A stretch of DNA of 64,000 nucleotides from Bacteroidales bacterium (GTDB lineage Bacteria; Bacteroidota; Bacteroidia; Bacteroidales; UBA932): positions 1 to 64,000 of the forward strand of contig JAFQAR010000102.1 of NCBI GenBank assembly GCA_017399905.1. The letters are read 5' to 3'. The translations under genes were made by a program, and so were the position numbers. This document shows, in pieces, positions 43,314 through 52,753 of the stretch (within the stretch, counting starts at the first letter, position 1; every line of letters starts with the position of its first letter). Below the pieces are notes generated by a model. That model did no database searches and was not told where the DNA came from. It was given only the letters and a program-made list of their open reading frames with translations.

Positions 43314-43344
43314 CAAATGTACGAATAAAATCAGAATAAACAAA
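43314..43344 (-). promoter_or_regulatory. Promoter of rimP-nusA-infB
   Basis: Minus strand TTTG (43344-43341), 19-nt spacer, TACATTTG (43321-43314). The lpxD gene diverges from the same gap. Confidence 0.72.
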
Positions 43345-43369
43345 ATATTGAACCCGAACCTGCAACATC

Positions 43370-44359
43370 ATGGAATTCAAAGCAAAGGAGATTGCTGAAA
43401 TCCTCAACGGAACCATCGAGGGAAACCCGGATGCGACCGTAACCACATTCGCCCGCATCGAGAGCGGAAAACCAGGAGCGATATGCTTCTTCGCCAACCC
43501 TAAATACGAGCACTACGTCTACAAGTGCGAGGCGGACATCATAATCGTAAACAACACCTTCGAGCCTAAGGAGCCCGTATCGGCGACGATGATACGTGTC
43601 GAGAACGCATACGCTTCAGTCGCAGCCCTCCTGGACTACGTGACTGCACGCAAACGCTCCTACAGGAGATACCGCGGCCTCCGCAGCAGGGTACGCTGGA
43701 GCGCAAAGGTAGGCAGGAAGGTATACATCGGTGACTTCGCCTACGTCGGAAAGAACGCATGCATCGGAGACTTCACCAAGATATATGAGAACGTATACAT
43801 CGGTGACGACGTGAAGATCGGCTCATACTGCACGATCTATCCGGGCGCAAGGATATACCCGGGCATGGTCATCGGCGACAGGGTCATCATCCACTCGAAC
43901 GCTGTCATCGGAGCAGACGGTTTCGGATTCGCTCCCCTCGAAGACGGCACATGGAAGAAGATCGAGCATACCGGAAACGTCGTGATAGAAGACGACGTCG
44001 AGATAGGGGCGAACACCTGTGTGGACAAGTCCCAGATGGGCTCGACCGTGATCCGCAAGGGTGCGAAGATCGACGACCTCTGCATGATAGCCCACAACGT
44101 CGAGATAGGCCCGAATACGGTAATGGCCGCGATGTCCGGTGTGGCAGGGTCGACAAAGGTCGGAGAGCACTGCATCATGGCGGGACAGGTCGGAATAGCC
44201 GGACACCTGACAGTTGCCGACAACACGTCGTTCGCAGCCCAGACAGGACTTCAGTCGAGCGTGAAGCAGCCGGGCATGTCGTTCATGGGTACGCCTGCAA
44301 TACCATACATGGACTACATGAGGAGCTACGCAATGTTCAAGAAAGCAGGTAAAAAATAG
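43370..44359 (+). CDS. lpxD: UDP-3-O-acylglucosamine N-acyltransferase LpxD
   Basis: LpxD adds the N-linked hydroxyacyl chain in lipid A synthesis. The 329-residue protein has the uridine-binding N-terminal domain (about 1-95) and a left-handed beta-helix of hexapeptide repeats (about 105-300). The catalytic base is H242 (CMIAHNVEIG), equivalent to H239 of E. coli, and GADGFGFAPL lies at 181-190. It is divergent from rimP; lpxC follows 90 nt later with its own promoter element. Part of the lpxD-lpxC-lpxA group. Confidence 0.96.
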   Translation: MEFKAKEIAEILNGTIEGNPDATVTTFARIESGKPGAICFFANPKYEHYVYKCEADIIIVNNTFEPKEPVSATMIRVENAYASVAALLDYVTARKRSYRRYRGLRSRVRWSAKVGRKVYIGDFAYVGKNACIGDFTKIYENVYIGDDVKIGSYCTIYPGARIYPGMVIGDRVIIHSNAVIGADGFGFAPLEDGTWKKIEHTGNVVIEDDVEIGANTCVDKSQMGSTVIRKGAKIDDLCMIAHNVEIGPNTVMAAMSGVAGSTKVGEHCIMAGQVGIAGHLTVADNTSFAAQTGLQSSVKQPGMSFMGTPAIPYMDYMRSYAMFKKAGKK

Positions 44360-44378
44360 GGATATACAAATTTTTAGC

Positions 44379-44386
44379 TATCTTTG
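44379..44386 (+). promoter_or_regulatory. -7 element of lpxC-lpxA-wbqC
   Basis: TATCTTTG 63 nt before the lpxC start; no clear -33 TTTG. It would make lpxC expression independent of lpxD. Confidence 0.52.
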
Positions 44387-44388
44387 CA

Positions 44389-44413
44389 GGCTGAAATATA
44401 CTGAAGGTCAGCC
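44389..44413 (+). repeat. Short inverted repeat in the lpxC leader
   Basis: GGCTGA (44389-44394) and TCAGCC (44408-44413) flank a 13-nt loop, starting two bases after the -7 box. A weak stem of uncertain meaning. Confidence 0.35.
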
Positions 44414-44449
44414 CATAGGGCATGACACGATAAATTAAGGAATGGGAAA

Positions 44450-45361
44450 GTGACACAATTGCAACAGACAGTTAGGAAAAGCTATTCGTTTGAAGGTAAG
44501 GGGCTACACACGGGAAAGGTAGCCGTAATGACGATAAAGCCGGCACCGGCAGACACAGGAATCCGTTTCAGAAGGACTGATCTTGGAGAGGACGCATATG
44601 TTGACGCATTGGCGGAAAACGTGTCCAACACAGCAAGAAGCACCACCATCTCGAACGGAGAGGCATCGGTCTCTACAATCGAGCACATCATGTCTGCACT
44701 TACCGGAATGGGTGTGGACAATGCCCTTATCGACATTGACAACGTCGAGGTTCCCATTCTCGACGGAAGTGCGAAACCTTACATCGAGGCGATCTGGAAG
44801 GACGGCTTCGAACAGCAGGAGGCTCCCCGCAGATATATCGAAATCAAGGAAACGATAGAGATCCGAAACGACGAGAAGGGATCCGTAGTCAGGATCGAAC
44901 CTGCAGAAGAATTCTCTTATGAAATAAAGATAGACTTCAACTCCAGGGTTCTTGGAGTCCAGACGGCAAGCTGGTACGGTTCAATCTCTTATCCCGAAGA
45001 AATCGGAACCTGCAGGACTTTCGTATTCTTCCACGAACTGGAATTCCTTCTCAACAACGGACTGGTAAAGGGCGGAGACGTAGACAATGCAATCGTCATA
45101 GTCGAACATCCGGTGACAGAAGCGCAGGTAACACGCATGTCAGGCCTGTTCAAGGTCCCTGCGCTCAAGGTCAGGGAGGACGGATACCTCAGCAATCTCG
45201 TACTGAGATTCCCTAACGAATGTGCACGTCACAAGCTTCTTGACCTCATCGGTGACCTCAGGCTTGCAGGAGGATTCCTGAAGGCAAGGATCACGGCAGA
45301 GAAGTCAGGACACGGAATAAACACAACAGCAGCAAAACAGGTGAGAGCATCTCTCAGATAA
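44450..45361 (+). CDS. lpxC: UDP-3-O-acyl-GlcNAc deacetylase LpxC (without FabZ domain)
   Basis: LpxC performs the committed step of lipid A synthesis, a zinc-dependent deacetylation in the cytoplasm. The 303-residue protein shows all key residues: zinc ligands H79 (IEHIMSAL), H261 and D265 (HKLLDLIGD), and H288 (SGHGINT), equivalent to E. coli H265. It starts with GTG at 44450; an ATG just upstream meets a stop after two codons. In most Bacteroidota LpxC is fused at its C-terminus to FabZ, giving some 460 residues; here the protein stops right after the LpxC domain and lpxA begins 18 nt later. Confidence 0.95.
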   Translation: MTQLQQTVRKSYSFEGKGLHTGKVAVMTIKPAPADTGIRFRRTDLGEDAYVDALAENVSNTARSTTISNGEASVSTIEHIMSALTGMGVDNALIDIDNVEVPILDGSAKPYIEAIWKDGFEQQEAPRRYIEIKETIEIRNDEKGSVVRIEPAEEFSYEIKIDFNSRVLGVQTASWYGSISYPEEIGTCRTFVFFHELEFLLNNGLVKGGDVDNAIVIVEHPVTEAQVTRMSGLFKVPALKVREDGYLSNLVLRFPNECARHKLLDLIGDLRLAGGFLKARITAEKSGHGINTTAAKQVRASLR

Positions 45362-45379
45362 TCAGGAAAAACACAAATT

Positions 45380-46192
45380 ATGGCAAATATACATCCACTC
45401 GCAACAGTACATCCGAACGCAAAGCTCGGTGAGAACGTAGAAGTCGGACCTTACGCATATATCGAGGAATATGTAGAGATCGGTGACGGCAGCAGAATTC
45501 TCCCGCATGCTACAATTTTCAATTATGTAAAGATGGGCAAGAACTGCTGCGTATTTCCGGGAGCGGTGATCGGAGCGGTACCTCAGGACCTCAAGTTCGA
45601 CGGTGAGGTCACATACGTCGAGATCGGAGACAACGTAAACATCCGTGAATGTGCAACGATCAACCGTGGAACAAAGGCAAGCGGAAGAGGCGTGACCAAG
45701 ATCGGCAACAATGTGCTTCTCATGTCATATACCCATGTTGCACATGACTGCATCGTAGGCAACAACTGTATCCTTGTAAGCTATGTGGGCATCGCCGGAG
45801 AGACAGACGTCGACGATTGGGCGACAATCGGAGGAAGCTCCGTAGCACATCAGTTCTCAAAGATCGGAAAGCACGCATTCATCGGCGGCGGCTGCAAGAT
45901 CAACAAGGATGTTCCACCATATGTGCTCTGCGGACGCGACCCGCTCACATATGCCGGAGTAAACATCGTCGGTCTCCGCAGAAGAGGCTTCACATCTGAC
46001 CAGATCCGCAACATCAAGGACATGTACGACATCATCTACAACAACGGAACAAATGTTTCCGACGCCCTTGCAAAGATCCAGTCAGGCTTCCCTCAGTCGG
46101 AGGAGAGGGATACGATCATCGAATTCATCAGAAATTCGAAGAGAGGCATCATCAGAGGCATGAACTCTGACGTGAAAGGCAACATCGACTAA
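45380..46192 (+). CDS. lpxA: UDP-GlcNAc acyltransferase LpxA
   Basis: LpxA carries out the first acylation of lipid A synthesis. The 270-residue protein is a left-handed beta-helix of hexapeptide repeats (about 1-190) with the catalytic His at 122 (SYTHVAHDC), matching E. coli H125, and a C-terminal helical bundle (about 200-270) with GLRRRGF. It follows lpxC by 18 nt and is followed by wbqC after one base, a tight operon. Confidence 0.96.
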   Translation: MANIHPLATVHPNAKLGENVEVGPYAYIEEYVEIGDGSRILPHATIFNYVKMGKNCCVFPGAVIGAVPQDLKFDGEVTYVEIGDNVNIRECATINRGTKASGRGVTKIGNNVLLMSYTHVAHDCIVGNNCILVSYVGIAGETDVDDWATIGGSSVAHQFSKIGKHAFIGGGCKINKDVPPYVLCGRDPLTYAGVNIVGLRRRGFTSDQIRNIKDMYDIIYNNGTNVSDALAKIQSGFPQSEERDTIIEFIRNSKRGIIRGMNSDVKGNID

Positions 46193-46193
46193 G

Positions 46194-46895
46194 GTGGCCA
46201 AGCTTTTTTCAACAGCATACTTCCCTCCTGTATCATATCTTGCCGCAATGGCGGAGGATATGACGGGATTGACAGGCAGACGCAGCGACGGCAGTTCCAT
46301 GGAATTGTCGCCATCTGTCGTTTATATGGAGACCTGTGAAAACTACCAGAAACAGTCGTACCGCAACAGATGCAGATTCTATGCTGCAGACGGAGTGCAG
46401 TCGCTCTCATTTCCCATCATACACACCGGCGGAACACACAAGCAGCCTATTTCAGAGACAATCATCGACTACTCGACTCCATGGCTGCAGCAGCATAAGA
46501 GGGCTATTATATCGGCCTACAGGACATCTGCGTATTTCGAATACTATCAGGACGAGCTTTTCGACATCCTCGACCGGAAACCGGCGCGTCTCATCGACCT
46601 GAACATGGACATCCTGCGCTTCTTCATCGAGAAGACAGGACTGTCTGTCGACCTCCGTACCACATCGGAATACTCACGTGAAGGCATAATTGCGGCAGAG
46701 GACGGCAGTCTGATCCGTTGCGAGGACCTTCGTGAGACAATCCATCCGAAACGTCCCAACTCAATACTCAAGGACCTGAATCTGGAAAAGCCGTATTTCC
46801 AGGTATTCTCCAGAAAATACGGCTTCAAATCCGATCTTTCCGTCATGGACCTCCTTTTCAACGAAGGTCCTGACAGCATATGTTACTTGAAGTAG
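46194..46895 (+). CDS. WbqC-like family protein
   Basis: A 233-residue protein of the WbqC-like family. The family opening STAYFPPVSYLAAM (6-19), CENYQKQSYRNRC (42-54), IDYSTPWLQQHKRAI and YFEYYQDEL are all seen. WbqC proteins occur beside polysaccharide and lipid A genes; the reaction is not established. It starts with GTG one base after the lpxA stop, so it is translationally coupled to it. Its last 13 bases overlap the convergent DUF4988 gene. Confidence 0.85.
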   Translation: MAKLFSTAYFPPVSYLAAMAEDMTGLTGRRSDGSSMELSPSVVYMETCENYQKQSYRNRCRFYAADGVQSLSFPIIHTGGTHKQPISETIIDYSTPWLQQHKRAIISAYRTSAYFEYYQDELFDILDRKPARLIDLNMDILRFFIEKTGLSVDLRTTSEYSREGIIAAEDGSLIRCEDLRETIHPKRPNSILKDLNLEKPYFQVFSRKYGFKSDLSVMDLLFNEGPDSICYLK

Positions 46896-49800
46896 TTCGG
46901 TACCTCGAACTTCATCGGCTCGTAATAATTTCCATCCGCATCCTTCAGGACTACGAAGACATCGTCAAGGACAACTCCCTCATCATCCAGACCTGCCGCA
47001 TAGTGGTTCTCCATATGCAGAGCCTCGCCATTGTTCTCATAGATAAGCGGCTGGGCATTCTGATAATAAGGATAATATGCCTCGAAGAGATCCTGAGCCA
47101 CCCTGTCGATCGTAGCCTGTGTCGTGCAGTAATTTCCTCTCGTATTCTTCACATAATCCTTGTAGTACTCCACAGAATGGCGCTTTGTGATATGGTTGAG
47201 GGCATACTGGTAGTTGCTGCAGGCTCCGTTATCCCATGAGGTGCAGTTTCCTTCACCATGCTGACCTGACGCAAAGTATGTCGCGAATCCGTTTGTAGGG
47301 AAACCGTGTACATAGAAGTCATATACGTTAAGAAGAGTACCGGTATGTGTCTCACCGTTGTCATCCACCCAGTCAGGCTCTGTCGCATACTGTCCGTCTG
47401 CACCGTAAACGACCCTGCCGGAATCATACTTGCGGCTGCACTGAGCCTCGATGTCGATGATCTTGTCCTCAACAGTCTGAGTATCCGGATTCTGAGCGAA
47501 ATATTCTTCTGTCATACAGAGAATATATGCAGTAAGGTTGGTCGGACACTTGATTTCAAATGAATAATAGGCAGACATGTTTGAGTTTGCCGGAAGGCGG
47601 AAAGAGTCCTGATTCCAGGTGATTTCCACCTGACTCTTAGCAACATTCCATGTATCTGTTCCTTCCCTTACAATATCTCCGAGATCGACTGCGAGAGTCG
47701 TGAACTGAGTCGAACCGGCCACAGAATAACGTCCTTCAGCATCCTCAGCAAGAACAAGCACATGATATGTAGCTTCTCCTTTGAGATTTGTCATTGTAAG
47801 GACACCGTTCTCAAGCGGATATTCATACATCGCACGCTGAGCTTCTGAAGCATCTGGATAAAGGGCAAGATACTGCTGGACATTGGCCTTGCTCTTGCCA
47901 TGGTCAAGCCAGAATTCTTCTGTGTCACGACCTGCCCAATAAACATAGCCTGCTGCATCGCCACCTGAAACGGTCACTGAAAGCTTTGCGATGTTCTGAC
48001 CGACTTCAGAAGCGGTAACCGTAACTGAAAGGTCATTGTATACGAGTTCCTCTGTAGTATATTCCTTTACAAGGACTTCTCCGTATTTACCGTTTTCATC
48101 CACAGCCATTGCGAAGAGAACCATCCCGGTAGAAGGATTAAGCTCAGAGATCACAGCTTCTGCTGCAGATGCTTCCACAACAGTTCCATTCTTCAGGAGG
48201 TAAGAAGCCCTTGAAGATTCATCATATCTTCCTGCCGCACGAGAAGTCAGGAAAGCATAATAGATTCTCGAAGCCCCTTCAGATGAAAGAGACACCTCTA
48301 TACTTACGCAATCTACAGCTGCATCACCGGCTGTTACTTCAAGGGATCCTCCCGCAGTGACACCGGAAAGGGTAAATTCCTTATAAATGATATTGTCAAC
48401 CGTATAGTTGCCTTCCTCCTTCACTGGCACCACCCATGTAACATAAGTAGTCTCGGAAACCGGAGTCAGTCCCTCGTTTGCACCTTCGGCAGGAAAAGAA
48501 AAAGCTGATCCCCTGTAAGAAAGCGGCTCTGAATATGGCTCCAGCATATCATTGTTTATCCTATAGAGGATGTCATCAAAAAGAGTTTCGCTCTTGACAG
48601 CCGTACCGCCATAATATGAATCTGTTCCTTCAAGGCTGACAGCAATGACAGCATCATTGAAAAGCACTTCAGAGACAGCCACATTCACCGCGCTGCCACC
48701 GAAAGAATACTTACTGATAAGTCCTTCCCTTACGTAATATCCTGCGTTTTCTCCTTCCATCTCGTAGAAAGCAGGGATAGCCCACAGAACATAAGCTTCA
48801 CCCGGAACAAGTTCCGAACCGAGAAGCTCCGAGAGCGCCACATTGATTCCGCTCTCCGCAACACCCTCGTCGTTTGCCGCAAGCATATCAGCAGCACCGG
48901 CAAAAATAGCGGCCTCGTCGAAATCCGCGAAACTTGAAAGTCCGTATAGATACTTGTCCACACCTGTGCGGTTATCTATGATGGCATTCGTCGCTGTGGC
49001 AGTAAACGTCCTGAAAGGCTCTGTAGTAAGTTCTAGTCTTGCTACCATGGCGCTGCCACCTTCGACAACGGCAACCACCTTGAGATCGCCGGAAGCTACC
49101 GCTGCACCAGCCTCAACGACTGCCTTTTCAGGTGCCGTGATGTTGATGTAAGTCTCATTCATGGCCTCATCGTACTCTTCCTTGACCCTCCATCCGTCAG
49201 GAATCTGCATCACATAATCAACGACTCCGTCAAGACCGGCGATGACCTGATAGCTCTCACCCGGATACACATAAAGGTCCTTGATGACCCTTGAACCTGC
49301 CATGGCACTTCCAAGGCGGAAAGAGAAACCCTTGTAATCAGCCATCGGAACAGTGAAGGAGAGTCCCTCCGAACCGAAAGTGAATGTTACGGAATAAATG
49401 TTACCGCTTTCATCCTTGTTGACGGTATAGTCCGTAATGATGGTCACATCATCCTCCTCGGTATATCCTGTCACGAACTCCTCATCACCGATCACAAGAT
49501 AATAAACGCCATCACGAAGCTCAACTCTCGGTACATCGGCTGAAACAGGCATATTATTGCCTTCAGAGTTCTTCAAAGGGACAAGTACGCCGTCCGGTCC
49601 ATATGCAGCCCAATAATTGACACCGTTGATCTCCATATAAGAGACAAGACCTGTCATGGTCTTTCCCTCAGGAAGAACGGTAAACTTCGTGCCGTTCGAA
49701 AGTGTGATCTGATATGAACCGTCATTGTTCTTCACACACTCGGCAATAGTGATGTCACCACCCTCAAGCAGGTCGTTCAGAGCCTTTATCTGACCGTTGA

Positions 49801-49954
49801 GCTGCTCCTGAAGCTTCTGGATATCACCTTTGATACCCTCGATCTCCTCCCAGAGAGCAGTGTCGTCATAGCACGAGACTGCCATCGGAGCCACGAGAGC
49901 AACACAGAGAAGCCCTTTCAGAAAAGCACTTCCTACTGATTTCCAATTTTTCAT
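46883..49954 (-). CDS. Large DUF4988 (PL29 N-terminal-type) surface lipoprotein
   Basis: A 1023-residue lipoprotein (signal with AVSCYDD, lipid Cys near 28). A short coiled coil (about 33-65, EEIEGIKGDIQKLQEQLNGQ) leads to the DUF4988 domain (about 70-240, with TIAECVKNNDGSYQITLSNG and a TFTFGSEG..FTVPM stretch). The domain is also found at the N-terminus of PL29 polysaccharide lyases. Then come several fibronectin-like beta repeats (about 340-840) and a unique C-terminal domain (about 850-1023, five Cys, several Trp and Tyr). No catalytic motif is visible. The gene has its own promoter element and the upstream neighbour is a paralogue. Confidence 0.75.
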   Translation of the reverse strand: MKNWKSVGSAFLKGLLCVALVAPMAVSCYDDTALWEEIEGIKGDIQKLQEQLNGQIKALNDLLEGGDITIAECVKNNDGSYQITLSNGTKFTVLPEGKTMTGLVSYMEINGVNYWAAYGPDGVLVPLKNSEGNNMPVSADVPRVELRDGVYYLVIGDEEFVTGYTEEDDVTIITDYTVNKDESGNIYSVTFTFGSEGLSFTVPMADYKGFSFRLGSAMAGSRVIKDLYVYPGESYQVIAGLDGVVDYVMQIPDGWRVKEEYDEAMNETYINITAPEKAVVEAGAAVASGDLKVVAVVEGGSAMVARLELTTEPFRTFTATATNAIIDNRTGVDKYLYGLSSFADFDEAAIFAGAADMLAANDEGVAESGINVALSELLGSELVPGEAYVLWAIPAFYEMEGENAGYYVREGLISKYSFGGSAVNVAVSEVLFNDAVIAVSLEGTDSYYGGTAVKSETLFDDILYRINNDMLEPYSEPLSYRGSAFSFPAEGANEGLTPVSETTYVTWVVPVKEEGNYTVDNIIYKEFTLSGVTAGGSLEVTAGDAAVDCVSIEVSLSSEGASRIYYAFLTSRAAGRYDESSRASYLLKNGTVVEASAAEAVISELNPSTGMVLFAMAVDENGKYGEVLVKEYTTEELVYNDLSVTVTASEVGQNIAKLSVTVSGGDAAGYVYWAGRDTEEFWLDHGKSKANVQQYLALYPDASEAQRAMYEYPLENGVLTMTNLKGEATYHVLVLAEDAEGRYSVAGSTQFTTLAVDLGDIVREGTDTWNVAKSQVEITWNQDSFRLPANSNMSAYYSFEIKCPTNLTAYILCMTEEYFAQNPDTQTVEDKIIDIEAQCSRKYDSGRVVYGADGQYATEPDWVDDNGETHTGTLLNVYDFYVHGFPTNGFATYFASGQHGEGNCTSWDNGACSNYQYALNHITKRHSVEYYKDYVKNTRGNYCTTQATIDRVAQDLFEAYYPYYQNAQPLIYENNGEALHMENHYAAGLDDEGVVLDDVFVVLKDADGNYYEPMKFEVPNYFK

Positions 49955-50007
49955 AAGAATTAAATTTAAAGATATTTTGTTATACGAAAATACTATTGAA
50001 TAACTTA

Positions 50008-50015
50008 CAAATATA
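50008..50015 (-). promoter_or_regulatory. -7 element of the second DUF4988 gene
   Basis: TATATTTG on the minus strand, 54 nt before the start at 49954, located past the terminator of the upstream gene. Confidence 0.5.
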
Positions 50016-50048
50016 CAATTAATTTTCAATCAGAAGTCTGTCCGGAAC

Positions 50049-50080
50049 AAAAAAAAGACAGCCTCAAAGGAGGCTGTCTT
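50049..50080 (-). terminator. Intrinsic terminator after the first DUF4988 gene
   Basis: AAGACAGCCTC (50055-50065) pairs with GAGGCTGTCTT (50070-50080) and, on the minus strand, leads into a run of T (50056-50049). It separates the two paralogous genes. Confidence 0.88.
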
Positions 50081-50101
50081 AGGAATCAAATAATTTTGAT
50101 A

Positions 50102-52702
50102 TTATTCAGCAACTTCAGCATAAGTGGAAAGATCCACAACCTGAGTTTCTGTCATTACTGTCACATTTCCAGCTTCATCAACATTATAAGCTGTGAAATA
50201 TACATACTTATAAGCATAATATCCTGAAGTAGAATAGTTGTTATAAGTAATTGTAACCTTTCCGTCAACTACATCATGCTTTGAAAGCTGATAATGTCCC
50301 GGCTGAGTGAGAAGCTTAAGCTCCCAGTTTGAGACAGTGGCAGCTGCAGTAGAATATGCACATGACGCACCACTTGTACCGCCATAAACGGCAAGCTTAG
50401 ATGCACCGGAAACCTCATATGTAACAGTTACCTGCTTTGCATTGTCTGCTGAAAACTCTACTGATGCAACAGATACTGAAAGTGCACCGGCGGTGTCATA
50501 AGGAAGCGCCTTTGTCGAATATGTAGCCTTTGCAAGCTGACCATACTTACCCTCTGAATCTATAGCCAATGCAGCAACAGTGTATTCTGTACCAAGAGAG
50601 AGTGAGTTGAATATCATATCAAACTCAGCATCCCCTGTCATATATACCTCATTGTCGAGGAGATAATCAAGGATCGCATCATCATTATCGAGACCGTAGT
50701 CAACAAGCTCATCAGCAGAGAAGGCATAATAGTAAACAACCTCACCAGTAGTGGAAGCTGGAACTGTAAGCCTATCATATGCTGCAACTGCATTGTCACC
50801 GAATGTAACTACAGCAGAACCATTTGGAAGAAGTTCTTCTGCAGAAACCTCATAAACAGTCACATCTGAAAGTCTGTAATCGTTCTTGTTATCCTTAGTA
50901 AGAGGGAGTACGAGAATTACCCAATCTGAACCAGGAGCTACCTCTGTCATATAACCCTCTTCCTCTGCACCGAATGTAGTGATCTTATCAGAGAAGCTTC
51001 CCTCAAAATATTTGAAAGGAGAATAGTGGAGCATACCAGGGAAGAACAGCTGCTCGAATCCGAAGCCCATACTTTCCCAGTTTGCAAGACCCTCTTCAGA
51101 CCAGTATTCAGCGGCATAGCCTTCATACATTTCCTTAGGCATAACCATAGCGAATGACTCTTCCGCACCTTTCACATCTACAGAGAAAGAAATATCATTC
51201 CATGAAGGAGTTGCCTCTACTTCAACTGAAATCTTATTGATATATTCAAGTACGAAATCAGCTGTTGTAAGCTGAAGTCCTGCATCGTATCCTCTGAGGA
51301 TAGCCCATACGACATAGCTGCCTGGAACAAATTCTCCACCAAGAAGTTCCGGAATAGTTGTTTCAACAGTATTAACGAAGTCCCAGCCAACATAGTTATT
51401 GAATGCTCCTTCCGGTGCCTGAGCCCATCCACACTGACTCATGGCATCAAGTATTGCCTGTGGATTATACTGGTCAACAGGGCATGCGCCGAATACGACG
51501 TCCATTAGCACTGCTTCATATGCGCCATACTCATCTTCAATGTTCACGGTAAGTCCGGTAACATTCAAGGTTACATTTTCTCCATCAACAGTAAGAGTGA
51601 ACGGAGCTTCCTGAAGAGTTACGGCAAGTGTTCCAAGAAGAGTTGTACCGTTGTCTGTAAGAACCCAGATCTCAATTACTCCACCTTCTGCTGCGCCTTC
51701 AGCATCTTCCGCTGGTGCAGTAACCACTATTTCTGAATTCGAAACAGTGACATCCCAGCCCTTAGGAGAGTTAGCGAGGAACGAAGAAACCATGCCTACT
51801 GACTTAACCTTGAAAGTCTTTGTCTCTCCTGCAGTGAAGAATGCCTTACCTGACTGAATCTGGAAAACATTTGCAGAAACCTTAGGAAGGTTGTACTCGA
51901 CTCCACCGATAGTGATTGTCACATAGTCCTCACCTTCAACCACACCGTTAACTATGCTGAACTGCTCGTCTGAAACGAAAGCACCTGTCTTCTCATAAGT
52001 CTCACCATCAAGTGAATAAAGGAGTTCCTTTGTATCAAGGTCAACCTTGAAAGTAAGCTTTGTGTCAGGATGAACTTCTGCATCGAGAACAGTTGTCTCT
52101 CCGTCTGCGCCGATAACTGCCCACTTGCCGTCAACTACAGTAACAAGACCTTCATTGTTGACATTTGCGTCAGCAGCAACCTCAAGCTCTGTACCGTCAG
52201 CAAAAGTAATGACTGCATTGCCATCAGCATTCTTTACAACCTTGGTTACGCCTAATTCAACCAATGCAGCTGCAACCTGAGCATCTACACCTTTGAGTTC
52301 TTCGTACTTGGTGTTCAAAGAAGTGGTAAGTTCTTCGATAGCTGCAACTATCTCCTCTTCCTTCGAATTGAGCTTGCCATCGATAGCTCCGTCAAGAGCA
52401 TCAAGTTCAGACCTGAGTGATGAAATCTCATCAGCAAGCTTGCCGTCAAGAGCTGTGATTTTAGCTTCAAGAGCAGCCTTGAGATCAGCATCCGCCTTTG
52501 CAAATGCATCCTGAACGCCACCAAGCCTGTCATTCAGAGTAGCGACTTCACTGTTAAGCTTGGCCTCAAGAGCCTCGAGCTTAGCCTTAAGGTCGTCGAT
52601 CTGACCCTGAACGTTGTCGAACTCGTCCCAGATCTTACCACAAGAAGACACTGCAAGAAGGGCAAGAGCCGCTGTGCAGAAAGTTAAAAATGTCTTTCTC
52701 AT
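50102..52702 (-). CDS. DUF4988-type lipoprotein with long coiled coil
   Basis: An 866-residue lipoprotein (LAVSSCGKIW, lipid Cys near 21) and paralogue of the gene at 46883. It has a much longer coiled coil (about 25-140, heptads such as IDDLKAKLEALEAKLNSEVA split at 36-55), then the DUF4988 domain (about 150-270, VVKNADGNAVITFADGTELEV split around 156-177) and beta-sandwich repeats (about 280-860). The acidic, Ala/Glu-rich sequence fits an exposed stalked protein. It follows the DUF6029 gene by 51 nt and ends at a strong terminator, so TlpA-DUF6029-DUF4988 is probably one transcript. No enzyme motif is seen. Confidence 0.75.
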   Translation of the reverse strand: MRKTFLTFCTAALALLAVSSCGKIWDEFDNVQGQIDDLKAKLEALEAKLNSEVATLNDRLGGVQDAFAKADADLKAALEAKITALDGKLADEISSLRSELDALDGAIDGKLNSKEEEIVAAIEELTTSLNTKYEELKGVDAQVAAALVELGVTKVVKNADGNAVITFADGTELEVAADANVNNEGLVTVVDGKWAVIGADGETTVLDAEVHPDTKLTFKVDLDTKELLYSLDGETYEKTGAFVSDEQFSIVNGVVEGEDYVTITIGGVEYNLPKVSANVFQIQSGKAFFTAGETKTFKVKSVGMVSSFLANSPKGWDVTVSNSEIVVTAPAEDAEGAAEGGVIEIWVLTDNGTTLLGTLAVTLQEAPFTLTVDGENVTLNVTGLTVNIEDEYGAYEAVLMDVVFGACPVDQYNPQAILDAMSQCGWAQAPEGAFNNYVGWDFVNTVETTIPELLGGEFVPGSYVVWAILRGYDAGLQLTTADFVLEYINKISVEVEATPSWNDISFSVDVKGAEESFAMVMPKEMYEGYAAEYWSEEGLANWESMGFGFEQLFFPGMLHYSPFKYFEGSFSDKITTFGAEEEGYMTEVAPGSDWVILVLPLTKDNKNDYRLSDVTVYEVSAEELLPNGSAVVTFGDNAVAAYDRLTVPASTTGEVVYYYAFSADELVDYGLDNDDAILDYLLDNEVYMTGDAEFDMIFNSLSLGTEYTVAALAIDSEGKYGQLAKATYSTKALPYDTAGALSVSVASVEFSADNAKQVTVTYEVSGASKLAVYGGTSGASCAYSTAAATVSNWELKLLTQPGHYQLSKHDVVDGKVTITYNNYSTSGYYAYKYVYFTAYNVDEAGNVTVMTETQVVDLSTYAEVAE

Positions 52703-52753
52703 AATTTTAAGAATTTAGTTAATAATAATGTTATAGTAATTTGTGTTACTTTC

